Of a stretch of DNA of 64,000 nucleotides, positions 57,300-64,000 are shown piece by piece. The notes beneath the pieces are model-generated. The model did not search any database. It saw only the letters and a program-made list of their open reading frames with translations, and had not been told where the DNA came from. Location: positions 5,282,501 through 5,346,500 of the forward strand of contig NC_066279.1 of NCBI RefSeq assembly GCF_905404315.1. Reading direction: 5' to 3'. Made by a program: the position numbers and the translations under genes. Numbering within the stretch: position 1 is the stretch's first letter; each line of letters starts with the position of its first letter. The stretch comes from Leptidea sinapis. Its lineage: Eukaryota > Arthropoda > Insecta > Lepidoptera > Pieridae.

Positions 57300-57640
57300 T
57301 TCGGGTTTAATTTTTATTCAAATAATCAGGTATAAGTCGTATGTTTATATGTCGTACTATGATAGTGCAGTCCCCCATTCTCGCCTTTATTGGCCATGTA
57401 TCGAGACGAGGCAGCTAGTCCACAGAATGCCTTGTCCTCCCAGGGTAAAGGCATTAGAAGCGAAAAATGGACAAACCTATGCGATGGACAGACCAGATCA
57501 ATTCTGCTGTGGGTGGCCCCGTGCAATAGAATGACCTCTAACAGATAGCTAGGACGAGGAAGTGTGAGCCCTTATTGAGACTTCTTGACAATTACGACTG
57601 TCAAAAACATATCGAATGAAAAGAACAATATCTATAGCTA
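57300..57640 (+). pseudogene. Retroposon reverse transcriptase end, decayed
   Basis: Mixed frames give the MRWTDQI and AVGGP motif of the C-terminal end of RTE-like polyproteins (compare PMRWNDD at 46440), with LGRGSVSPY after it. Several stops. Confidence 0.4.
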
Positions 57641-57904
57641 TCTTATGTTGAAGACCATAAAAGATGGGGGCGGCCACGGGCTGTAAGAACTCAAAGGCTT
57701 ATTATTAATAGTGTAAAAGCTTGAATATGCCATAATCATATGGAAACAAACATTAGAAATGTAAATTCCCAGTAGGACTCTTTCGCGTATCATCAAAGAA
57801 GAATTGGAGCTTGATGCTTATCCTCGATACATGGGTGGCTTATTTAGATTTGCTACAATCAAAGGGAGTGGTTAGATGAAAATGCTTGCTATTCTCTGAA
57901 AAGC

Positions 57905-58155
57905 GTTCCCTTTAACTTTTTAACGGATCAGCTGATGTTAAGTGATAACTATCGCCCTCATTCTCTTTTTTTTCTCCGGTTTTGCAAGAGCGGGACTAAC
58001 CGTTGCCGGCCTTTTAAGGTTACCATATTATCGTCATTGTCGTATCGTCCTGGAAACACCGAACAATTAAGTTCATTCCACAAGTATTACAAAGTTCCTT
58101 AAAAACCACACTGCGGATGCCACACATCCAGATGGTGGGGATGATATCCTAATTT
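57905..58155 (-). mobile_element. Family 3 retroposon end, inverted, decayed
   Basis: TTAAGTGATAACTATCGCCC, GTTGCCGGCCTTTTAAGG, GTATCGTCCTGGAAACACCG, then CACATCCAGATGGTGGGGATG, the antisense order of the family 3 end. Confidence 0.5.
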
Positions 58156-58310
58156 ATTCATTTATACATAATCCACAGGTCTTAAAAAGATTTAAATCAT
58201 ACATAAAAATATGATCTGATAGCCAAAAGGAGATGAACATTTTGAAGGCCTGAATTTTAAGCAATCAACACAGTAAAACACCATGATTGTATTCGACAGA
58301 TGCTAGTCAG

Positions 58311-58342
<32 letters not shown>

Positions 58343-58865
58343 AATATAGATGTGTGTGTATTCGTTTTAATGTAATAAAAACACAGGATTTAAACTTTGA
58401 AAAGATACCTAACTAACACGAAATTAACTATTATAATAAAATCATAAAATTATGTTTCAACTAATATTCTTAATATCTCATTTTTTTATTTGAATCGTCT
58501 CTACGCAACGCCAAGTAATCTAGCATTTCACAGAGCAATGGGTCCCCACAAAATTCGAGCACCTCTGCGACCTATCTCTTTCTTCTCTTGCTTTCCAGGA
58601 ACACGGCAAGTAGAAATCTTTAATTATATATTAATCATTTAATTAATCATCTGCAATCGACTATCTAAGTCGTATTATATGTACCTGCGTCAAAAATAAC
58701 AGACATATGTACAACACTAAGATATGTTGCAATGCAATCTATATGAGACGAATCATTATACCGTGCGAAACTTTTCACAATTAACTCTGTGACGGCCGTA
58801 GTAAGAAAACTTCATTTTCGGAGGCTCTTAAACAGCCAAGGCTATCAAACAAAGAAGCCTACTAA
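58156..58865. other. Upstream region of gene E
   Basis: Holds a TA/CA simple repeat (58311-58342). No coding. Likely contains regulatory sequence of gene E, but I see no specific site. Confidence 0.4.
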
Positions 58866-58872
58866 TATAAAG
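58866..58872 (+). promoter_or_regulatory. TATA box of gene E
   Basis: TATAAAG, with an arthropod-initiator-like TTCAGGG about 35 bp on (A at 58903), giving a leader of about 46 bp before the ATG at 58949. Confidence 0.65.
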
Positions 58873-58948
58873 GCCTGTGAACTCCTGTGTATTGTGCTAT
58901 TCAGGGAACAAAGTTGTACGAAATCAGTCGTTTTTATTATCTCTGATT

Positions 58949-61900
58949 ATGTGTCGTTTGATTAGTGTGGTTATGGTGTTAGTGTTTGGTGTAGTATATG
59001 GAAAGCCGAAAATTGCTGTGTTCACTCCTGTTTTAGATCCAGGATACAATGAATATTATGTAAATATAATTTTATAGTGATAGTAAGCTAGATATTAGCA
59101 ACCGTATTCATACCGAGGGTTTGATGTTTATACAAATTAATTATCCAAAAATAATAATAAAAGAAGGTATAATAAAACTAGTAAAATTTTTAATTTTGTT
59201 CACGACAGATGTGACATTTCGACAAACCGAGGTTGACGAAACGCAACTTTTTTTCTGTTCCATATAGTCTAATTCTCTGGTTTTGGCTCAGATCAGTCTG
59301 AGCCAATCCGCTTCCCAAGTGTATTTGAGCCGACTTTACTCGAACGAGATACGTAATTCTGAGCTTGAGAGCTTAGTCTCATTATCTAAATACCCACAAA
59401 ATAATAAGTTCAAAATTAAAAAATCAATTATTGAACCACAATCCCACTATGAAAAACATGATGTTTAAAGTTAATGTGCAGAATGATTGTAGTCATGCAT
59501 AGATCTGACAGTCCTCTCTAAGAGGCCGTCAGCGCTCCTGTGATTCCTCTGGTGTTGCAAGTGTATGTGGGTGGCGGTGATCACCATTTAGTGACCCCTA
59601 CGCTCATTTGTCCTTCTCTCATAAACGAAAGCTGCTCACAGTCACTTTCTATAATCATTTCGAATCTCAAAGTATCGATCTGAAATTGCTTGCGTTGCAT
59701 TCCCCGCTTTAAGCATTTCAAAGAACGGTGTAACGCAGGGCAAATATGTATTTTTAGATTGGTATATAAATACGAATTTGACAGATGGTTGTTCTCTATA
59801 CTCTTTGGATGTGGAAATTTAGATGTGTGACATAACATCTGGATTCAAAATAATCTCAAATTAACTATGATGACTATGTCGTGTATTCAGAGTTAGACAA
59901 GTTGTCAATGTCCAAAAGCTGTCAGTAGTCCGTGATTATGTGTCTTTTGACACTGTCTTCATGTCTGTGCGAAAGAGACAAAATTCAATTGATCACGGAT
60001 TATTGAATGTAGTGTTTAAATTCTCTTTGACGGATTTTATTGTGTGACGTATTTTGGAGTACGAGCCTAAGAGAGCTTGTGTGTATGATTGATTGTGAAT
60101 GCAGCCAGGGAAGTGTGACAGGACCGTAGCAAATGGTAATCTCTGGAAATGGAAGACATTGTATACATCATATATGTGCACTCTGTTCCTAACTGTCTAC
60201 TGTCCTTAGTGTCTTCGTGTGTAGTAATTATCGTGCCTCTTGACCTGTGGGAGGACACCTTTGCAAAGGATTCCGGCTTAGATCATATATACGTCTATAT
60301 ATGGCGATAAAGACTTATGACAGCTGTGAAAACGTCGAAACAATGGAGTTTAGAACTTACCTCTATTTTGAGCAATTCACGCACACTTACACAAAGTGTC
60401 GTACAAATCGCGAGTGTGAGACGTACCTTGTCACGCACACTGAACTAATATTGTTGTCTAACAGTAAAATACTCCATCTAGGCGTATAAATTATCTAACG
60501 ATGCTTGCTAGATTATGGGAACCACAACGGAGCCTTTTTCTGTCGTGAAGCAGTAATGTATAAGCATTCTTATTTCGGTCTGAAAGGTGCCATAGCTAGT
60601 GAAATAACTGGGAAAATGAGACTTAACGTCTTATGTCTCAAGGTGACGAGCGCAATTGTAGTGCCGCTCAGATTTTTTTGCGTTATTCAAGAATCCTGAG
60701 CGGCACTGCATTGTGATGGGCAGGGCGTCCCTTATTATCATAAAAAAAGTTGTAAAGTATCAAACTAAAGATAGTGCTTATATTTTCAGGAACGACCCAA
60801 GTATGCGTTTAATTATGGTGTAGCAGACCAGAGCACAGGAGATATCAAATCACAACACGAATCAAGAGACGGCGACGTAGTGAAAGGTATTATACATTTA
60901 TGTATAAGCAAAAACTATTTTTGAGTATTCAAACAAACCATAAACAAAAAAGCAATAAAAAAAAACAAATATGCTTTCTGGGGGCAAAAATCACACTTAT
61001 GTGAAAAAATATGTTTCACTATTAACCACCACTTCGGAAAAGTTGAGCTCTGATGCAAAAAAGTGACAAGAAACTCATTGCAATGAATTGCGGATCATTT
61101 AATAAATAGTAAAATTAATTATTTAAAGCCTCGCCTAGTATCGGAATACTGGGTCTCGAAATCTCGAGCGATTGCCAATTCCGTGGGCATCTGGAGGGCA
61201 AAGACAAATGGTCATAGAAGAAGCTGGGCGTCATAAATAGAGCACGGCAATACTTCAAGCCGGCCCACATTCTAGCGCTCTACAAAGCGCAGGTCCGGCC
61301 ACACATGGAGTATTGCTGTCATCTCTCTCCGAAGAGCAGTTTAACCTGATTCCTGCCGCCGAATTCCACCTTCGCACGACACGCCACAAGTTAGGACATC
61401 ATCCCCACTAGGAGCTTTCTTCCACGTACTACAAAGCTGTGGAATAAGCTTCCTTGTGCGGTGTTTCCGGGACGATACGACATGGGTACCTTCAAAAAAA
61501 GAGCGTACACATTCCTTAAAGGCCGGCAACGCCTCTGTGATTCCTCTGGTGTTGCAAGAGATTGTAGGCGGCGGTGATCACTTAGCACCAGGTGACCCGT
61601 ACGCACGTTTGTCCTCCTATTCCATAAAAAAAGGAAAGTTTGAGTACAACAAATCATAACAGTGGATATTGCGCTTGAAACAACAAAGAACATTTGAATT
61701 TATCTTTTTTGGGATAATACCCTTTGTATTATCTAATTGTGTAATAAGCATGTAATGATAGAAACGGTTTTTTCCTCAAACTGCGTGTTTAACAGTCGCT
61801 TTTGCTAAACAAACTCGTAGTTCTATTGTTTAGGAACTGTGTCGTGATTAGCTTTTTGAGATAGTATCTACATGGTTACTAAAAGGAAGTTTATGCTATT

Positions 61901-63925
61901 CCATTATAAAAATACACATTTTATTTTCGCAGCAATTGGATTTTAGAATTAATATTATTATTATTTATAATTAATTAATTATCTTTTACATAAACACCAT
62001 GTTAACTATTTTTATGAAAATAAGGGACGAGACAAGCAGGACGTTCAGCTGATGGTAATTGATAAGTCCTGCCCATTACCATGCAGTGCCGCTTAGGATT
62101 CTTGAAAAAACCCAAAAATTCTTTGAATAATAAATAATAATAACTGTAAATACTTGTAAGAATATCGATGATTTTTCTTTAGAAATTAGTCTGAATTTAC
62201 ATAAAAAAATTCAATTATTAATTAATATAATATTACTAATTAAAACGGCTATATTTCCGCGTATATAGGTGTAGGTTCAGCCCTAGCTTAATTTCTACTT
62301 TGCTCCGACGTTGCTGCCAATAGTTGTGCAGCAAAACATAATAATATAATAATAACAAAAGAAATCGCCAAAACAGCGCTTAATTGAAACCATTTCTTAA
62401 CGGTTTAAGTAAAACTTTTATATTTACAAAAAATAAATATATTTTGTCTGCAGAATATGAGACGAAAATTCATATTTCACATTTCTATTTTAAAATAGGC
62501 AGTGCAAAAAAATTTGCAGCCATGTTAATCATGAAAAATTTTATGAAAAACTGTTTACCACTACATGACGTAGTTTTGTTATTTTTGTAAAAATGTATAA
62601 TATTTGTAATAAATGAAAAATGCTTCAAGTCTGAATTAAAACTATGGCGATCCTGTGCGATAGAGGTAATCTAGCTTCCATCGATTCCTCAAGGCCGTTG
62701 GCTGGGTCAGCAGCCTTAATAAGATAGTTAAGGTCTTGGAGAGTAATGTATTCAAAATGAAAAACCTCCGATAGATTAAAAACAAGTCGGTATCTACACT
62801 GATTGGATACGTTTGGTTTTTTTGTCGGAAGTATTCTATTTTTTCTACTGTGGCTTCTGTGGAAGACACACCACAGATTTGCCAATATCACGTTAAAGAA
62901 GACTACCAAACTTTGAGTATGTGTCTTCTAAGTTTAACTGTACTGATCGGTGAAAGGTTACACAAAGAGTTATTTTCTTATAGTATCTGAAACAAAAAAT
63001 ATACATGCTGTTAGGTTATAAAGGATGAAGGACAGATAGAATTACTTAAATTATTAATTAATATATGTACTTAATGATATTTACAACTAAATCTTATTTT
63101 ATTTTAATATATTTGCACAAAATATTTACAAAAGGAGTGAAAACTAGGGAGAGGAGACATTTAATGCAGGTTGGACGGGGATTCTTGGAAGTATAAACAT
63201 GTCTTCTTCTGTCAATGTCAATGTTACTTAATCTAATCGTCGTGTTCATGTGCTCTCTGTTCTGACTGTTTCTGATGAAATGTTTTCTCCTCTACCCTCT
63301 ATAAGAATTAATCGATATTAATCATATAATAATCTTTTCTTTACTGCCTTCACCTAATAGGATATGCACCCAGCATTCTTCGACTGCACAACTTTATTTA
63401 AAGTTTTAATAAATTAATTTATGTTTTTATACTTACTTCAATGTTTGATATAAAGACCTTACAGAAATAAGCAATGAGCAGGTAGAAAATTATTTAGAAA
63501 TTGTTGCTATGAAGAGCTAATAATAATTAGTTAAATCCAATGCCCGTCCGTTGATGACTAATAAAAAAAAAACTTTATTATTTTCAGGTCAGTACTCCCT
63601 TGTTGAGCCAGATGGTTCAATAAGGACAGTGGACTACACAGCTGATCCGGTCCACGGCTTCAATGCTGTTGTATCTAAGAGTGGTCCCAGTATACACCCA
63701 CCACGACAGGTCGTTCAACCAAGAATCAAGCCCGTGATCCAATACGTGCCGAAACCAGTTCCAGTGCCTGTGGAATATCCAAATCAATTTATTCCCGAAG
63801 TTTACGCAACTCCTGAAACATATTGTAAGTTAAACTGTCAAAGCATTGATTACTCCCCCCAGATAGATCTCCCCGCGCAGGCCATTACTAGATACCGTGC
63901 TTGTAAAATGCGGCAACAATACTAA
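58949..63925 (+). CDS. Gene E: RR-2 cuticle protein, possibly incomplete at right edge
   Basis: Secreted chitin-binding cuticle protein. Exons: 58949-59059, 60790-60886 and 63588-63925 (or to 63824), phases 0 and 1. Unlike gene D, the start and signal peptide (MCRLISVVMVLVFGVVYG) share one exon. The 97-nt middle exon begins ERPKYAFNYGV and ends GDVVKG, and the next begins QYSLVEPDGSIRTVDYTAD, then GFNAVVSKSGPS, the most canonical RR-2 core here. A tail rich in P and V follows (VIQYVPKPVPVPVEYP). At 63825 a consensus donor GTAAGT follows ACATATT. If it is used, the gene continues outside the window. If not, the frame runs on with CKLNCQ... to TAA at 63923-63925, for 181 residues. The loss of P/V bias after 63824 favours splicing. 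Donor 59060 is GTAAAT. Confidence 0.85.
59292..59468 (+). CDS. Possible alternative last exon of gene E
   Basis: Behind CTGGTTTTGGCTCAG, the frame ISLSQSASQVYLSRL...EKHDV stays open for 58 codons to TAA. It accepts phase 0, the same phase in which the gene E first exon (to 59059) ends. The product would have the gene E signal peptide and a hydrophilic S/K-rich tail with no RR domain. There is no AATAAA within 150 bp, and I recognise no family. It could be chance or decayed. Confidence 0.25.
   Translation: MSLSQSASQVYLSRLYSNEIRNSELESLVSLSKYPQNNKFKIKKSIIEPQSHYEKHDV
59515..59630 (+). mobile_element. Family 3 retroposon 3' end, short
   Basis: TCCTGTGATTCCTCTGGTGTTG, GTGGGTGGCGGTGATCACC, ending TCATTTGTCCTTCTCTCATAAA. 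Confidence 0.55.
59631..60245. other. Gene E intron 1, nothing recognised
   Basis: No exon-like sequence beyond chance frames. Confidence 0.4.
60246..60747 (-). mobile_element. Family 2 repeat interrupted by another repeat
   Basis: Family 2 starts at 60246 (GTGGGAGGACACCTTTGCAAAGGA...GGCTTAGAT), stops near 60288 and resumes at 60501 (GCTAGATTATGGGAACC) to 60747. The 60289-60500 insert is the CTTGTCACGCACACT repeat with GGCGTATAAATTATC at its end. A clear nested insertion, in intron 1 of gene E. Confidence 0.6.
60887..61139. other. Gene E intron 2, 5' part, nothing recognised
   Basis: AT-rich. No coding or repeat assigned. Confidence 0.4.
61140..61632 (+). pseudogene. Non-LTR reverse transcriptase C-terminal part (family 3), best copy
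   Basis: Frames show CQFRGHLEGKDK, KKLGVINRARQYF, YKAQVRPHMEYC, then LWNKLPCAVFPGRYDMGTFK and KRAYTFLKGRQ, with a 3' end in TCCTCCTATTCCATAAAAAAA. The order and the A-rich tail fit a CR1/Jockey-like element, 5'-truncated and frameshifted. Sense orientation in gene E intron 2. Confidence 0.65.
61633..62010. other. Gene E intron 2, nothing recognised
   Basis: AT-rich. No coding or repeat assigned. Confidence 0.4.
62011..62124 (+). mobile_element. GGGACGAGACGAGC repeat (family 2), 5' third only
   Basis: From TATGAAAATAAGGGACGAGAC to GGATTCTTGAAAAAACCCAAAAATTCT, then breaks off. Confidence 0.6.
62125..63587. other. Gene E intron 2, 3' part
   Basis: Two overlapping minus-strand frames near 62625-62909 (one with SLRNRWKLDYLYRTG-like, one with FHFEYITLQDLNYLIKAADPA) look like decayed transposon coding, family unknown. 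No exon of gene E was seen before the acceptor TTATTTTCAG at 63587. Confidence 0.4.
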
Positions 63926-64000
63926 GCCGATATTGGCGTACTTGAGCTAGTAGCTCAAGCTATTCGCAAGTTCATTAAAAGTAATCTGCAAGGTTTGGTC

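Noticed and set aside
62384..62590. 68-codon frame in gene E intron 2 as an exon
   Set aside because: Low-complexity K/F/L-rich translation, no convincing acceptor in the right phase, and it ends in a stop before the true exon at 63588.
1..64000. CRISPR array, operon, riboswitch or bacterial origin
   Set aside because: No regularly spaced short direct repeats and no prokaryotic gene layout. The window is animal nuclear DNA with introns and retroposons.

Overview
The window looks like nuclear DNA of a moth or butterfly (Lepidoptera). It is AT-rich, has spliceosomal introns, and carries insect cuticle-protein genes embedded in dense transposon debris of kinds common in lepidopteran genomes. 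No bacterial-type operon, CRISPR array, rRNA or convincing functional tRNA gene was seen. All gene models were built by hand from splice-site phase and protein similarity; no search was run.

Five cuticle-protein genes of the Rebers-Riddiford (RR, chitin-binding 4) family lie in tandem, all on the + strand. Gene A (about 6925-10109, RR-2) lacks a certain first exon. Gene B (20964-27985) is a divergent RR protein with a basic tail. Gene C (32153-35334) is a divergent RR protein with a long charged tail; no 5' exons were found. Gene D (39995-47663, RR-2) is complete, with promoter and poly(A) signal. Gene E (58949 to the right edge, RR-2) has a promoter and may continue outside the window. In A, D and E the RR-2 core is split by an intron at the same codon (after V-V-K/R, phase 1), and the exon before it is exactly 97 nt each time. 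In B and C the core sits in one exon with a phase 1 start and phase 2 end. So the cluster holds two sub-lineages: B and C sit side by side, with RR-2 genes on either side.

The proteins presumably are secreted by epidermal cells, bind chitin through the RR domain and help set the mechanical properties of the exoskeleton. A tandem set on one strand is typical of family expansion by local duplication.

The rest, well over four fifths of the window, is introns and intergenic DNA. It contains at least four sorts of non-LTR retrotransposon fragment (reverse transcriptase, RNase H-like and C-terminal pieces). It also holds eleven copies of a ~300-bp dispersed repeat starting GGGACGAGACGAGC, five copies of a ~310-bp repeat ending in CTAG, other CTAG-ended Helitron-like pieces, tRNA-derived SINEs with intact A and B boxes, and several terminal-inverted-repeat MITEs.

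No wholly new biological system is evident. The points most worth following are the missing 5' end of gene C with splice phases compatible with gene B's first exons, an orphan promoter plus first exon at 37687-37803, a phase-compatible alternative last exon in gene E (59292-59468), a retroposon with target duplications inserted just upstream of gene A's last exon, a MITE with perfect 42-bp inverted repeats (21806-21994), and a tRNA-type SINE flanked by near-identical duplications (19038-19225).
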